NCBI RefSeq assembly: GCF_003182255.1
Contig: NZ_QGTQ01000003.1
Location: 248,001 to 312,000, forward strand
DNA from: Paenibacillus cellulosilyticus
Lineage (GTDB): Bacteria; Bacillota; Bacilli; Paenibacillales; Paenibacillaceae
Reading direction: 5' to 3'
DNA: 64,000 bases
The position numbers and the translations under genes are program-made. Shown here in pieces: positions 33,007 to 42,479 of this stretch (positions within the stretch are counted from its first letter, which is position 1; each line of letters begins with the position of its first letter). The notes below the pieces were generated by a model, which was not told the origin of the DNA, ran no database searches, and saw nothing but the letters and a program-made list of their open reading frames with translations.

Positions 33007-33705
33007 ATGGACAACAATCGATTCGAAAGCGAAGAAGAGCAGCATCAAGCTTCAACGGAAGTAACGGAAACAAAGCATGATGTTGAAGATGCCGGTGTAC
33101 AAGCTGGTCAGGCAACAGCAGCTGCTGGAAGCAAGTTCGGCAAAGAGATTTTTGAATGGGTTAAAGCGATTGCGATCGCGGTCATACTCGTGCTCATCAT
33201 TCGCTGGTTGCTGTTTATGCCCTTCATTGTCGATGGACCGTCGATGCAGCCGAATTTTCAGACAGGTGAACGCGTCATCGTCAATAAAATTTTGTACAAA
33301 ATCCGCGAGCCTAAGCGTGGTGAGGTCATCGTATTCCACGTTCCGGAGGAAGGTCGCAATTTCATTAAGCGTGTTATCGGTGTTGAAGGCGACACGATTC
33401 GTTACGAGGGCGACGACTTGTATGTGAATGGCGAGAAAGTGAACGAGACGTACATACAGGAAGCAATTGACCAAGCTCACGCGGAAGGCCATGACTATAA
33501 TAATAGTCAGTTCTCTCAGAACTTCCCGAATGACAGCTTTACGGAGTCCGTTGTACCGGAAGGTCATATCTTTGTCCTCGGAGACAATCGCCCGGAGAGT
33601 AAGGACAGCCGCATGATTGGCTTCGTCTCACTCGATGAGGTGATCGGCCGAAGCGACGTAATCTTCTGGCCGCTCAATAAGGCGAAGATTGTTACAAATC
33701 ATTGA
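33007..33705 (+). CDS. lepB: signal peptidase I
   Basis: A 232-residue membrane protease that cleaves signal peptides of secreted proteins. An acidic cytosolic N-terminus (1-45) precedes one membrane helix (about 48-68, WVKAIAIAVILVLIIRWLLF). The catalytic serine is in DGPSMQPNF (near 79) and the lysine in RNFIKRVIGVEGD (near 121); GDNRPESKDSR (near 200) is the third signature. ATG 33007 follows GAAGAAGGTGAGCAT. Its location beside rplS and rbgA is conserved. Confidence 0.95.
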   Translation: MDNNRFESEEEQHQASTEVTETKHDVEDAGVQAGQATAAAGSKFGKEIFEWVKAIAIAVILVLIIRWLLFMPFIVDGPSMQPNFQTGERVIVNKILYKIREPKRGEVIVFHVPEEGRNFIKRVIGVEGDTIRYEGDDLYVNGEKVNETYIQEAIDQAHAEGHDYNNSQFSQNFPNDSFTESVVPEGHIFVLGDNRPESKDSRMIGFVSLDEVIGRSDVIFWPLNKAKIVTNH

Positions 33706-33713
33706 GAAAAATG

Positions 33714-33758
33714 ACATGCCTCGTGGATGCTGCGAATGCAGAGGTCCGCGAGGCATGT
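33714..33758 (+). terminator. hairpin after lepB
   Basis: ACATGCCTCG / CGAGGCATGT (10-bp perfect outer stem) with an inner TGGA / TCCG pairing. There is no T run, so it may stabilise the transcript rather than terminate it. Confidence 0.5.
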
Positions 33759-33778
33759 TGGCTACTGAGGTGACGTAA

Positions 33779-34651
33779 ATGACGATTCAATGGTTCCCGG
33801 GGCATATGACAAGAGCCCGGCGACAAATTCAAGATAAGCTGAAGCTAATTGATCTGGCTGTTGAACTGCTGGATGCGAGAATTCCGCTGTCGAGCCGAAA
33901 CCCAATGATTGATGATATTTTGCTGAATAAACCTCGACTGATCGTGCTTGGTAAGAGTGATCTTGCAGATCCACGAGAGACGGAAGCGTGGATAGAGCGT
34001 TTTAAATATGAGGGGCATGAATGTATCGCGGTTGATGCGTCTACGGGTACACGCGTTGGCGAGATTCCTGATCTGGCAAGACAGCTGATGCAGGAGAAAA
34101 TTGACCGTCAGTTGGCGAAAGGGATAAATCCACGCGCGGTACGTGCGCTAATCGTCGGTATCCCCAACGTAGGGAAATCAACGCTGATTAACCGTCTTGC
34201 AGGTCGTAACATTGCAATTACAGGTGACCGTCCAGGCGTTACCAAGGGACAGCAGTGGATTAAGGTCGGCAAAGAGATGGAGCTGCTGGATACACCAGGT
34301 ATTTTATGGCCGAAGTTCGACGATCCGATCGTTGGCTATCGACTCGCGATGACAGGTGCGATTAAAGAGCAAATTCTCGATATTGAAGATATTGCTTTCT
34401 ACGCAACACGCGAGCTTATTAATCGATACTGGGATACGCTTGTTGAGCGTTACGGTATCGAGGAGGAGCGTCCAGAAGATACAGAACAAGCCGATGAGAT
34501 CGTTCGTATTATGGAAGCGATTGGCCGCAAACGCGGGTGTCTCATTAGTGGCGGGCGTGTTGATCTTGAGAAGACGTCGGGTATTATTTTGCGCGAGATG
34601 CGTGCTGGTAAGCTTGGCCGTTTGACTCTTGAATCGGCATCAACGTATTAA
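33779..34651 (+). CDS. rbgA: 50S ribosome assembly GTPase RbgA
   Basis: A 290-residue circularly permuted GTPase (YlqF) needed for late 50S assembly. The G4 motif LGKSDLAD (near 60) comes before G1 [16 protein letters not shown] (near 127), G2 in GVTKG and G3 DTPGILWPK (near 173), the permuted order of the YlqF/YawG group. [17 protein letters not shown] is the typical N-terminus. ATG 33779 follows TACTGAGGTGACGTAA. Confidence 0.97.
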   Translation: MTIQWFPGHMTRARRQIQDKLKLIDLAVELLDARIPLSSRNPMIDDILLNKPRLIVLGKSDLADPRETEAWIERFKYEGHECIAVDASTGTRVGEIPDLARQLMQEKIDRQLAKGINPRAVRALIVGIPNVGKSTLINRLAGRNIAITGDRPGVTKGQQWIKVGKEMELLDTPGILWPKFDDPIVGYRLAMTGAIKEQILDIEDIAFYATRELINRYWDTLVERYGIEEERPEDTEQADEIVRIMEAIGRKRGCLISGGRVDLEKTSGIILREMRAGKLGRLTLESASTY

Positions 34652-34688
34652 GGCAAGGCCAGAAATAACCGTCATGGGAGATGCGGGA

Positions 34689-35306
34689 ATGCTGGATTAT
34701 GAAAAGCAATTATGGGAGCAAGGCTGTACACTTATTGCGGGAATTGATGAGGTAGGGCGGGGCTGCCTGTTCGGAGACGTTGTCGCAGCAGCGGTCGTGC
34801 TTCCTCCGGGATTGATTCTAGATGGAATCAACGATTCCAAGAAACTATCCGAGAAGAAACGCGAGGAGCTGTATGGTGTCATCCTAGAGCATGCATTATA
34901 CTGGTCGGTCGCTCGTATTGATTCGGTTGAGATTGATCGTATTAATATTAAGCAAGCTTCTAGACTAGCAATGAAACGTGCGGTAGAGACGCTGGGCGCT
35001 GATCCAGAGCATTTGCTCATAGATGCGGAGAAAATCGATCTGGATATTCCGCAGCAGGCGATCATTAAAGGGGATGCGACGAGCCAGTCGATTGCTGCAG
35101 CGTCTATCCTTGCGAAGGTGACGCGTGACCGACTGTGCAAGACGGAATGGGAGATGCTCTATCCCGGCTATGGGATCGCCATACATAAAGGGTATGCGAC
35201 GAAGCTTCATCGGGAAAGTATATTGTCGCTTGGTCCAACCCCTATGCATCGACAATCGTTTCTTGGTAACATTTTGGCGGAGATGGAGCAGCAAGTGCTG
35301 TTCTAA
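34689..35306 (+). CDS. rnhB: ribonuclease HII
   Basis: A 205-residue enzyme that removes ribonucleotides and RNA-DNA hybrids. The metal-binding signature IAGIDEVGRGCLFGDVVAAAVVL is at 15-37, DSKKLSEKKRE near 55, and the later acidic residues in LLIDAEKIDLD and ASILAKVTRDR. ATG 34689 is preferred (GGGAG 8 bases upstream); ATG 34674 is possible. It follows rbgA by 37 bases. Confidence 0.94.
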   Translation: MLDYEKQLWEQGCTLIAGIDEVGRGCLFGDVVAAAVVLPPGLILDGINDSKKLSEKKREELYGVILEHALYWSVARIDSVEIDRINIKQASRLAMKRAVETLGADPEHLLIDAEKIDLDIPQQAIIKGDATSQSIAAASILAKVTRDRLCKTEWEMLYPGYGIAIHKGYATKLHRESILSLGPTPMHRQSFLGNILAEMEQQVLF

Positions 35307-35328
35307 TGCAGCAAATATCGAAATGAAC

Positions 35329-35384
35329 TCGCCTCGAAGGCATGCTTCTTATGAGAAGCACTGTCGACCGGGGCGATTTTTTTA
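35329..35384 (+). terminator. terminator of the rbgA-rnhB unit
   Basis: The outer stem TCGCCTCG / CGGGGCGA with inner TGCTTCT / AGAAGCA is followed by seven T. Confidence 0.8.
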
Positions 35385-35466
35385 TTCGTAATGGTGTAGT
35401 CTCGCTCACCGAATGCCGATATATCGTTTATATAGATTCGTGAAGATTGAGGGGAATTGAGACACC

Positions 35467-37515
35467 TTGAACATTACACAAATGATGAGAGGCTTGCTGG
35501 GCGACGTAAAGAGCGGCGATAGCCGCAAGGTGGAGCTGAAGGCTGGACAGGTCGTGCGCGGCGTCGTCATGCAAGTCGACAACGAAACGAAGGACGCCAT
35601 CGTCCAAATCAATGGCTTACAAGTGCGAGCTAAGCTGGAGACACCTTTGTCTCAAGGGCAGACGGCTATGTTGAAGGTGCAGCCGGAATCGACAGCAGAG
35701 ACGATTGTTTTGAAGCCGGTAGAGATGGCTGGAGATCAAGCATCCGAAGATTCGATTCGTCAGCTTGTGAAGGCATCGGGTATGCCTGAGGCAAAGTGGG
35801 CGACGGATCTGGTTAAGGATATGAAGCGGGATGGCATACCGCTGACACGTGAGGTTGTGCAAGCGTTGAAGCAGGCGGTTGAATCTATGCCGAAGGGGAC
35901 AGACCCAGAGGAATGGATGAAAGCGGCTGCAGTTGCACTCCGTCGGGGCATGCCTGTTACGGAGCAGACTGTTGCTGGCATGCGGCAGGTGATGTACGGT
36001 AAGCCTGTGGATCAGCTTCTCGCTGAGCTGGAGACACAGTTGGCTGACTTTATTAGTGCAGATGAAGGCGAAGCCGGGACAGCACAACAAGGCTCCAAAG
36101 GTGCTGTTCGCAGTCAAAGCGGCGGGCTGGCGGATACTGCGGCACGTTTGAAGGCGATCTTGTCAGAGATGAAACAATCGACAGCAAATCTAGCTAACGT
36201 CGAGCAGTCAGATGCAAGTTCAGAAGAAGCCGCAGGTAACGTGCAGCGCTGGAAGCCTGAGCAGCTAGGCTCAAATGCGAAATCGTTTAATCCCGTTTCT
36301 TTGCAGAAAGCTGCGTATGAGGCGATGGAGATGCCGGATGATGTCGTAGAGCCCATGACGAATAAAGGTAATGCAGCACAAGGGCAGGTAGACAATACGG
36401 CAGCAAGGGCAGCGGTATCGCCATCTTCAACAGCGCAAGCCGCAACAGTTGGCGGTGGGAATGAGTCGAGTGCCTGGATCGGCAAAATATTGCAGCTGCT
36501 TGGCGTTAATCATGAGCAGCAGCTTCTTCATGAAACGGCAAGACAGCTCGCCTCAAGTGTTAGCGACAATAAGGCTGCTGCAGCTGACGCAGCGCAGTCT
36601 GCACAGGAAACAGAAGGCACAGCTGTCCAGACGAAGCAAACAGCTGCAGCGAGCACTGTCATTACTGATCATGATACGCAACCTCCAACCGTTCGTCCTG
36701 CGGAGTCAAGTTCGGCTAGCATTGTAGCAGATAGGAATGAAAATGAAGCAGTTGATGATGGTGAACCAGCCAAACCAGCAAGCGACCGACCCGTTAACGG
36801 ACAGGTGCAAGCGCACGCTTCAACGACGGTTCAAGGACGTCCAGCAGCCTTGCTCCAAGATATCCATGGATCACAGCAGTTGATGGACGATGGAACGCCG
36901 GCGACGCTGCAGCATGGGATTCGGTCAGCCGATAGCGCAGTTTCTGAAACGTTGAAAAGTGCATTGCTCTCATTAGCAACAATGGATGATGCGCCAGCGC
37001 CGCTGAAAGAAACAGCGCAGCAGCTCATTCACCAAATTACAGGGCAGCAGCTCATGCTTGCACCGGAACGTAATGGGTCGGTTCTGACTCATGTGACATT
37101 GTTCATCCCCATTCAAGATGAGAACGGCAGCCAGACGGCATCCGTCCATGTACAGACGCGAAGAGGGGCAAAGAACGAGCTGGATGCTGCGAACTGCCGA
37201 TTGTTGTTCGATTTGCACTTGAAAGTGCTCGGAGACACGGTTGTTGATGTACATGTCGTGGACAAAATCGTCAATTTGAATGTGTGGAATGATCACCCCG
37301 TTATGGGCCAAATTGCTGACAATGAACGTGGAGCAGTGGCAGAAGCGTTGAACAGTGCTGGTTATCAGCTACTCACGTTTAATGTAAGACCAACGAAGCG
37401 CGATGCATCTGCTGGCGATTCAGTAGGGGATCTCTTGGGCGGCAGCGATCTGACGCTGCCGGACTTTCCGCCGTATGGCGGTATACCGTATAAAGGAGTC
37501 GATCTTAAGATATGA
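35467..37515 (+). CDS. YlqG-like protein with FliK-type C-terminal domain
   Basis: A 682-residue protein. Residues 1-90 form a beta-rich domain (GQVVRGVVMQVDNETKDAIVQINGLQVRAKLETPL). A long, low-complexity Ala/Gln/Ser/Thr linker spans about 190-500. The C-terminus, residues about 520-640 (MLAPERNGSVLTHVTLFIPI...LFDLHLKVLGDTVVDVHVVD), resembles the hook-length control domain of FliK. It corresponds by position to B. subtilis ylqG. The start is TTG 35467 behind GAGGGGAATTGAGACACC. Its stop overlaps the FlhB-C-like gene. Function unknown; a second substrate-switch pair is an inference. Confidence 0.8.
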   Translation: MNITQMMRGLLGDVKSGDSRKVELKAGQVVRGVVMQVDNETKDAIVQINGLQVRAKLETPLSQGQTAMLKVQPESTAETIVLKPVEMAGDQASEDSIRQLVKASGMPEAKWATDLVKDMKRDGIPLTREVVQALKQAVESMPKGTDPEEWMKAAAVALRRGMPVTEQTVAGMRQVMYGKPVDQLLAELETQLADFISADEGEAGTAQQGSKGAVRSQSGGLADTAARLKAILSEMKQSTANLANVEQSDASSEEAAGNVQRWKPEQLGSNAKSFNPVSLQKAAYEAMEMPDDVVEPMTNKGNAAQGQVDNTAARAAVSPSSTAQAATVGGGNESSAWIGKILQLLGVNHEQQLLHETARQLASSVSDNKAAAADAAQSAQETEGTAVQTKQTAAASTVITDHDTQPPTVRPAESSSASIVADRNENEAVDDGEPAKPASDRPVNGQVQAHASTTVQGRPAALLQDIHGSQQLMDDGTPATLQHGIRSADSAVSETLKSALLSLATMDDAPAPLKETAQQLIHQITGQQLMLAPERNGSVLTHVTLFIPIQDENGSQTASVHVQTRRGAKNELDAANCRLLFDLHLKVLGDTVVDVHVVDKIVNLNVWNDHPVMGQIADNERGAVAEALNSAGYQLLTFNVRPTKRDASAGDSVGDLLGGSDLTLPDFPPYGGIPYKGVDLKI

Positions 37516-37844
37516 CACGCAAGCCATCATCATCGACTCCGTCATCCTCTACAGCTACGGAACAACCAGCGGAACGTGTGCGCAGAGCCGTCGCCTTAAA
37601 ATATGAGCCTGGAGAACGGTCAGCACCGGTCGTTGTCGCAAAAGGGAAAGGTTATCTCGCAAATGCAATTGTTGAGAAGGCTTCAGAGAACGGCGTTCCG
37701 GTTCAAGAGGATGCATCGCTTGTTGAAGTACTCTCCAAGCTGGATATTAATCAAGAGATCCCGCCAGAGCTATATGCGCTTGTGGCAGAGATTCTAAGCT
37801 TTATCTACCGATCAGACAAGCAAGCAGGAGGATGGGATGATTAG
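37512..37844 (+). CDS. FlhB C-terminal-domain homologue (EscU/YscU/HrcU family, YlqH)
   Basis: A 110-residue protein matching only the cytosolic C-domain of FlhB, without the membrane part. RRAVALKYEPGERSAPVVVAKGKG (24-47) aligns with the region after the NPTH cleavage loop of FlhB; NPTH itself is absent. The last part (EIPPELYALVAEILSFIYR) is the family's helical end. It is translationally coupled to the FliK-like gene by a 4-base overlap and overlaps yraN by 8 bases. Confidence 0.85.
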   Translation: MTRKPSSSTPSSSTATEQPAERVRRAVALKYEPGERSAPVVVAKGKGYLANAIVEKASENGVPVQEDASLVEVLSKLDINQEIPPELYALVAEILSFIYRSDKQAGGWDD

Positions 37845-38217
37845 ACCGAAGAGGAGCCGAATCGAGACTGGGCGGCTAGGAGAAGAAGCGGCAGCCGCCT
37901 ATCTGGCGACTGCCGGTTATCGAATCTTATCGCGTAATTGGCGCTGCAAGGCAGGCGAAATGGATATCGCTGCGGAGCATAACGGAACGCTGGTTATTGT
38001 GGAAGTAAGAACTAGGACTTTAGGATCATCCTCTGCTTTCGGTATGGCAGTGGAGTCCATTGACGCTCGCAAAGCATACAAAGTAAGGCTCGTTGCTGAA
38101 GCTTATATCCAATCAAACAAGCTATATAACATGCCCGTTCGGTGCGATGCCATTACCGTCACGCTAGCGCAAGATGGGACTGCAGCAGATATTACACAGC
38201 TGCAAGGCGTGTTCTAA
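37837..38217 (+). CDS. YraN family (UPF0102) endonuclease-like protein
   Basis: A 126-residue protein with the Holliday-junction resolvase-like fold of the UPF0102 family: GRLGEEAAAAYLATAGYRILSRNWRCKAGEMDIAA (12-46) and VIVEVRTR (54-61), with D43 and E56 as likely metal ligands. The exact substrate is not known. It overlaps the preceding gene, behind AGCAGGAGGATGGG. It ends 11 bp from the convergent comM. Confidence 0.9.
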   Translation: MIRPKRSRIETGRLGEEAAAAYLATAGYRILSRNWRCKAGEMDIAAEHNGTLVIVEVRTRTLGSSSAFGMAVESIDARKAYKVRLVAEAYIQSNKLYNMPVRCDAITVTLAQDGTAADITQLQGVF

Positions 38218-38228
38218 TCGCTAATCGT

Positions 38229-39785
38229 TTATTCCCCGATGGTTTCACCGGCACGTCGGTATTGAATCGCTTCCGACATGTGTAATTCCTGAATTTCGGC
38301 ACAACCGTCAACGTCGGCAATCGTTCGAGCCAGCCGCAGCAGCCGGTCATGCGCGCGGAAGCTGATTCCTAGCGTGTCAAAGGCGTGGCGGAGCAGCAAT
38401 GAAGATTCACTGGTTAATTTGGCCGCACGATGTAGGGAAGCACCGGCAAGCTCTCCATTGCTTCGGACGCCGATTTCCTTCGCGCGATGCCGCTGCCGCT
38501 CGACCGCGGCCATGACGCTGTCATGCATCTCTGCGCTGGACATGCCGGGTTTCGCTGCTTGAATAGAAGCGGGGCGTGGTACCTCCAACAGCAGATCAAT
38601 GCGGTCGATGAGCGGTCCTGATATTTTACTCCGATATCGTAGTACCGCGGTGTCAGAACACGTGCATCGACGATCCCCAGACTCGTTCCCCCAATAGCCA
38701 CATGGACAAGGATTCATTGAAGCCGCGAGCATGAATCGAGCAGGGAAACGCGTGACCGCCCGCGTTCGAGCGATGGTTACCTCACGATCCTCTAAAGGCT
38801 GGCGAAGTACCTCTAATGAGGGGCGTGAAAACTCCGGCAGCTCATCAAGAAATAACACGCCGCGATGTGCGAGCGTTGCTTCACCCGGACGTGGAATCGT
38901 TCCGCCGCCAATGAGGCCACCGCTTGAAATGGTGTGGTGCGGGGCGCGAAAAGGTCTCGTGCGAATGAGCGAGGATGGACTGCTGCCTAGTTTGCCAGCC
39001 ACACTGTAGATTTTGGTTACCTCGAGCGCCTCTTCATCAGATAGTGGAGGAAGGATCGTTGGCAGCCTTTTCGCCAGCATCGTCTTGCCTGTTCCGGGAG
39101 GACCGCTCAGCATCAAATTATGGTTGCCGGCTGCTGCAATGAGCAGCGCACGTTTTGCACCGTGTAAACCAAGTACATCCGCATAATCCAGCATAGCTTG
39201 TCCGCTGTCAGCCGCACTAACCGTAGATAGGCGACTCGCAGCACGCTCCGAATCGAATAAATATGCTTTCCACGTATCTCCATTCCCCCATGCAGCCAGC
39301 TCATTCAAATGATCAATGGCATACACTTCAAGTCCTTGAATTAATACAGCTTCTGCTGCATTGCCCTGTGGAAGCACAACGCGACGGATGCCGCTGCGCA
39401 TCGCTTGTTCGACCATTGGCAGCACGCCAGTAACAGGACGAAGCTCCCCATTTAGCGATAGTTCCCCAATCAGCATCGTGTTATGGAAGGGCTCGGCAGG
39501 CAGCTGTTCGCTTGCCACCAGTATCGCACCGGCAATGGTCAGATCGAAGGCGGTGCCTTCTTTGCGCAGATCGGCAGGAGCGAGATTGACTGTAATTCGA
39601 CTCATTGGGAATTGAAAGCCGCAGTTTCGAATAGCTGCACGCACACGTTCAGATGACTCTCGAATCGCGCTGTCGGGCAGTCCAACCAAGTTCATTTGAG
39701 GCAATCCGCCTGCAATATCCGCCTCAACTGTGATCATAATGCCTTCTACGCCGCTGACGCTTGCCCCTAACATTTTGGCATACAT
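38229..39785 (-). CDS. comM: YifB/ComM family Mg-chelatase-like AAA+ ATPase
   Basis: A 518-residue protein. In Haemophilus and Vibrio ComM is a hexameric helicase promoting branch migration in natural transformation; the Gram-positive role is less clear. An N-terminal Lon-like domain (1-160, MLGASVSGVEGIMITVEADIAGG), Walker A SGPPGTGKTMLAKRLP (near 216), Walker B VLFLDELPEFSR (near 300) and a cysteine cluster MNPCPCGYWG...RRCTC (near 350) are seen. The start is ATG 39785 with GGAGGTG 11 bases upstream; the frame to 39881 includes the hairpin leader. Confidence 0.93.
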   Translation of the reverse strand: MYAKMLGASVSGVEGIMITVEADIAGGLPQMNLVGLPDSAIRESSERVRAAIRNCGFQFPMSRITVNLAPADLRKEGTAFDLTIAGAILVASEQLPAEPFHNTMLIGELSLNGELRPVTGVLPMVEQAMRSGIRRVVLPQGNAAEAVLIQGLEVYAIDHLNELAAWGNGDTWKAYLFDSERAASRLSTVSAADSGQAMLDYADVLGLHGAKRALLIAAAGNHNLMLSGPPGTGKTMLAKRLPTILPPLSDEEALEVTKIYSVAGKLGSSPSSLIRTRPFRAPHHTISSGGLIGGGTIPRPGEATLAHRGVLFLDELPEFSRPSLEVLRQPLEDREVTIARTRAVTRFPARFMLAASMNPCPCGYWGNESGDRRCTCSDTAVLRYRSKISGPLIDRIDLLLEVPRPASIQAAKPGMSSAEMHDSVMAAVERQRHRAKEIGVRSNGELAGASLHRAAKLTSESSLLLRHAFDTLGISFRAHDRLLRLARTIADVDGCAEIQELHMSEAIQYRRAGETIGE

Positions 39786-39892
39786 AAATAAAAAAACACC
39801 TCCGCCATGAATCGGACGAAGGTGCTTCCTTACTGTTCCGTACAATTGTTTTAATTTGTAATCATCATAATAGGAGAACAATTGCCTGTCAA
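39786..39892 (-). promoter_or_regulatory. comM promoter and terminator-like leader hairpin
   Basis: On the minus strand, TTGACA (39892-39887), a 17-base spacer and TATGAT (39869-39864) make a strong sigma-A promoter. The leader of about 70 bases ends in a hairpin CACC-(TTCG)-TCCG / CGGA-GGTG followed by seven T, and the 3' arm contains the comM ribosome-binding site GGAGGTG. This could stop transcription or hide the site. Confidence 0.65.
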
Positions 39893-40135
39893 CGACTGGA
39901 TACGGTAACCATGCGAAAAAAGCTGTAATCCCGCGTTATTCAAGGCATTTCGGGATACACTACAGTGGTAATGAAATGTTACTATCATATCAAATCTAGA
40001 TGAATTTCATATCAAAAGAGTAGATTTTATTTTTATTAAAATAGAGGTAAGAATTAACGTTTAGTGATAAACTATAGTTGTTTGTTTGCACATTAACATT
40101 GCTTGATTCAGTTTGCGGATTGGAGGATTTCGTTA
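39893..40135. other. AT-rich region before sucC
   Basis: About 240 bp without a gene. A very AT-rich run (40010-40075) probably holds the sucCD promoter, but no pair of hexamers stands out. No cre box was recognised. Confidence 0.4.
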
Positions 40136-41296
40136 ATGAATATCCATGAGTACCAAGGCAAAGAAGTCCTGAAGCAATATGGGGTTTCGGTGCCGGAAGG
40201 CAAAGTAGCCTTTACCGTTGACGAGGCAGTTGAGGCGGCTAAATCGCTCGGCACTTCTGTCATCGTAGTAAAAGCGCAAATCCACGCAGGTGGTCGCGGT
40301 AAAGCAGGCGGCGTTAAAGTCGCTAAAAACCTTGATGAAGTAAAAGCTTACGCGAGTGAAATTCTCGGTAAAACGCTTGTTACGCATCAAACAGGTCCGG
40401 AAGGTAAAGAAGTAAAGCGCCTGCTCATCGAGCAAGGCTGCGACATTAAGAAAGAATACTACGTCGGCGTTGTCGTTGACCGTGGTACGGGCCGCGTCGT
40501 TCTGATGGCTTCTGAAGAAGGCGGCACGGAAATCGAAGAAGTGGCGGCTCATTCGCCAGAGAAAATCTTCAAAGAAGTTGTCGACCCAGCAATCGGTCTG
40601 CAACCATTCCAAGCAAAGCGTCTTGCTTTCAACATCAACATTCCGAAAGAGCTCGTGAACAAAGCAGCTAGCTTTATGATCGCTCTGTACACGGCATTCG
40701 TTGATAAAGATTGCTCCATCGCTGAGATCAACCCGCTCGTCGTAACTGGCGACGGCAACGTTATGGCACTGGATGCCAAACTGAACTTCGATTCCAACGC
40801 ACTGTTCCGCCATCCAGAAATTTTGGCGCTGCGCGACCTGGAAGAAGAAGATGAGAAAGAAATCCAAGCGTCCAAGTTTGACCTGAGCTACATCGCACTC
40901 GACGGCAACATCGGCTGCATGGTTAACGGTGCGGGTCTTGCAATGGCAACGATGGACATTATCAAATACTATGGCGGCGACCCTGCTAACTTCCTCGACG
41001 TAGGCGGCGGTGCTACGAAAGAGAAAGTAACGGAAGCATTCAAAATCATTTTGTCGGACGAGCAAGTTAAAGGTATCTTCGTTAACATCTTCGGCGGCAT
41101 TATGCGTTGTGACGTTATTGCTGAAGGCGTAATCGCAGCTGCGAAAGAGCTCGGTCTGGATCGTCCGCTTGTCGTACGTCTGGAAGGCACGAACGTAGAG
41201 ATCGGCAAAAAGATGCTCAACGAGTCCGGCCTGAACATTGTTGCGGCTGATTCGATGGCGGATGGCGCTCAGAAGATCGTTGCGCTCGTGAAATAA
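40136..41296 (+). CDS. sucC: succinyl-CoA synthetase, beta subunit (ADP-forming)
   Basis: A 386-residue ATP-grasp subunit that binds nucleotide and, with SucD, converts succinyl-CoA to succinate in the TCA cycle. [20 protein letters not shown], the [14 protein letters not shown] loop (51-64), EINPLVVT (near 198) and [12 protein letters not shown] (near 318) are family marks. ATG 40136 follows GGATTGGAGGATTTCGTTA. Confidence 0.97.
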   Translation: MNIHEYQGKEVLKQYGVSVPEGKVAFTVDEAVEAAKSLGTSVIVVKAQIHAGGRGKAGGVKVAKNLDEVKAYASEILGKTLVTHQTGPEGKEVKRLLIEQGCDIKKEYYVGVVVDRGTGRVVLMASEEGGTEIEEVAAHSPEKIFKEVVDPAIGLQPFQAKRLAFNINIPKELVNKAASFMIALYTAFVDKDCSIAEINPLVVTGDGNVMALDAKLNFDSNALFRHPEILALRDLEEEDEKEIQASKFDLSYIALDGNIGCMVNGAGLAMATMDIIKYYGGDPANFLDVGGGATKEKVTEAFKIILSDEQVKGIFVNIFGGIMRCDVIAEGVIAAAKELGLDRPLVVRLEGTNVEIGKKMLNESGLNIVAADSMADGAQKIVALVK

Positions 41297-41348
41297 GGAC
41301 TAACTAGCGACTAATTCCGAATTTTTTCTCAGGGGATGTGAAATTTCG

Positions 41349-42281
41349 ATGAGCATTTTGATCAATAAAGATACAAAAGTCATCACGCAGGGCATCACGG
41401 GTAAAACCGCGTTGTTCCACGCGAAAGGCGCGCTCGACTACGGTACACAAATGGTCGGCGGCACGTCGCCGGGTAAAGGCGGCACGACGGTTGATATCGC
41501 GCTCGAGAACGGAACGACGGCATCGCTGCCTGTATTCAATACCGTTTCCGAAGCGGTAGCAGCTACAGGTGCAACAGCTTCCGTTATCTACGTTCCGCCA
41601 GCATTCGCTGCGGACGCGATTCTTGAAGCCGTTGACGCACAACTGGACCTCGTTATCTGCATCACGGAAGGTATTCCGGTGCTTGATATGGTTAAGGTTT
41701 CCCGTTACATGGAAGGCAAGAAAACGCGTTTGATCGGACCAAACTGTCCAGGCGTTATTACGCCAGACGAGTGCAAAATCGGTATCATGCCTGGTTACAT
41801 TCATACGAAAGGCCATGTCGGCGTCGTTTCGCGCTCCGGCACGCTTACGTATGAGGCTGTACACCAGCTGTCGACGCGCGGCATTGGCCAATCGTCCGCA
41901 GTAGGTATCGGCGGCGACCCAGTTAAAGGTACGGAATTCATTGACGTGCTGAGCATGTTTAATGAAGATCCAGAAACGTATGCTGTAATCATGATCGGCG
42001 AGATCGGCGGTACGGCAGAGGAAGAAGCAGCTGAATGGATCAAAGCGAACATGAAGAAGCCAGTTGTTGGCTTCATCGGCGGCGCTACAGCTCCTGAAGG
42101 CAAACGTATGGGACATGCTGGTGCAATTATTTCCGGCGGTAAAGGTACGGCTGCTGAGAAAATCAAGACGCTCGAGGCATGCGGCATCAAAGTCGCTCCT
42201 ACGCCGTCGGAGATGGGCTCGACGCTCGTATCGGTACTCGAAGAGCAAGGTCTGCTCGAGAAATGCATCACGCGTAAATAA
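41349..42281 (+). CDS. sucD: succinyl-CoA synthetase, alpha subunit
   Basis: A 310-residue CoA-binding subunit. Residues 1-25 ([21 protein letters not shown]) bind Co[11 protein letters not shown] is near 126, and the phosphorylated histidine lies in [13 protein letters not shown] (near 250). RBS AGGGGATGTGAAATTTCG. It lies 52 bp after sucC, the usual pair. Confidence 0.97.
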   Translation: MSILINKDTKVITQGITGKTALFHAKGALDYGTQMVGGTSPGKGGTTVDIALENGTTASLPVFNTVSEAVAATGATASVIYVPPAFAADAILEAVDAQLDLVICITEGIPVLDMVKVSRYMEGKKTRLIGPNCPGVITPDECKIGIMPGYIHTKGHVGVVSRSGTLTYEAVHQLSTRGIGQSSAVGIGGDPVKGTEFIDVLSMFNEDPETYAVIMIGEIGGTAEEEAAEWIKANMKKPVVGFIGGATAPEGKRMGHAGAIISGGKGTAAEKIKTLEACGIKVAPTPSEMGSTLVSVLEEQGLLEKCITRK

Positions 42282-42300
42282 TGAAGTAAATATGGTTAGG

Positions 42301-42332
42301 AATCACGCCCCTGCTTAATCAGCAGCGTGATT
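42301..42332 (+). terminator. first of two hairpins after sucD
   Basis: AATCACGC / GCGTGATT (8 bp) with an inner TGCT / AGCA. No T run follows. Confidence 0.5.
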
Positions 42333-42345
42333 CTAGCGATAAGGC

Positions 42346-42390
42346 AAGCAGCCTTTCGGCCCAAATTGGGCACGAAAGGCTGCTTTTTTG
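42346..42390 (+). terminator. terminator of sucCD
   Basis: AAGCAGCCTTTCG / CGAAAGGCTGCTT encloses GCCCAAATTGGGC and runs into six T. Confidence 0.9.
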
Positions 42391-42479
42391 CATTTAAGTC
42401 GATTAGGCGGCTTGCATTCTCGTTCCGGCTAGAGCACAATAGGAAAGGAATGTAGGCCTCCACTATGGAGGTTATTGGA

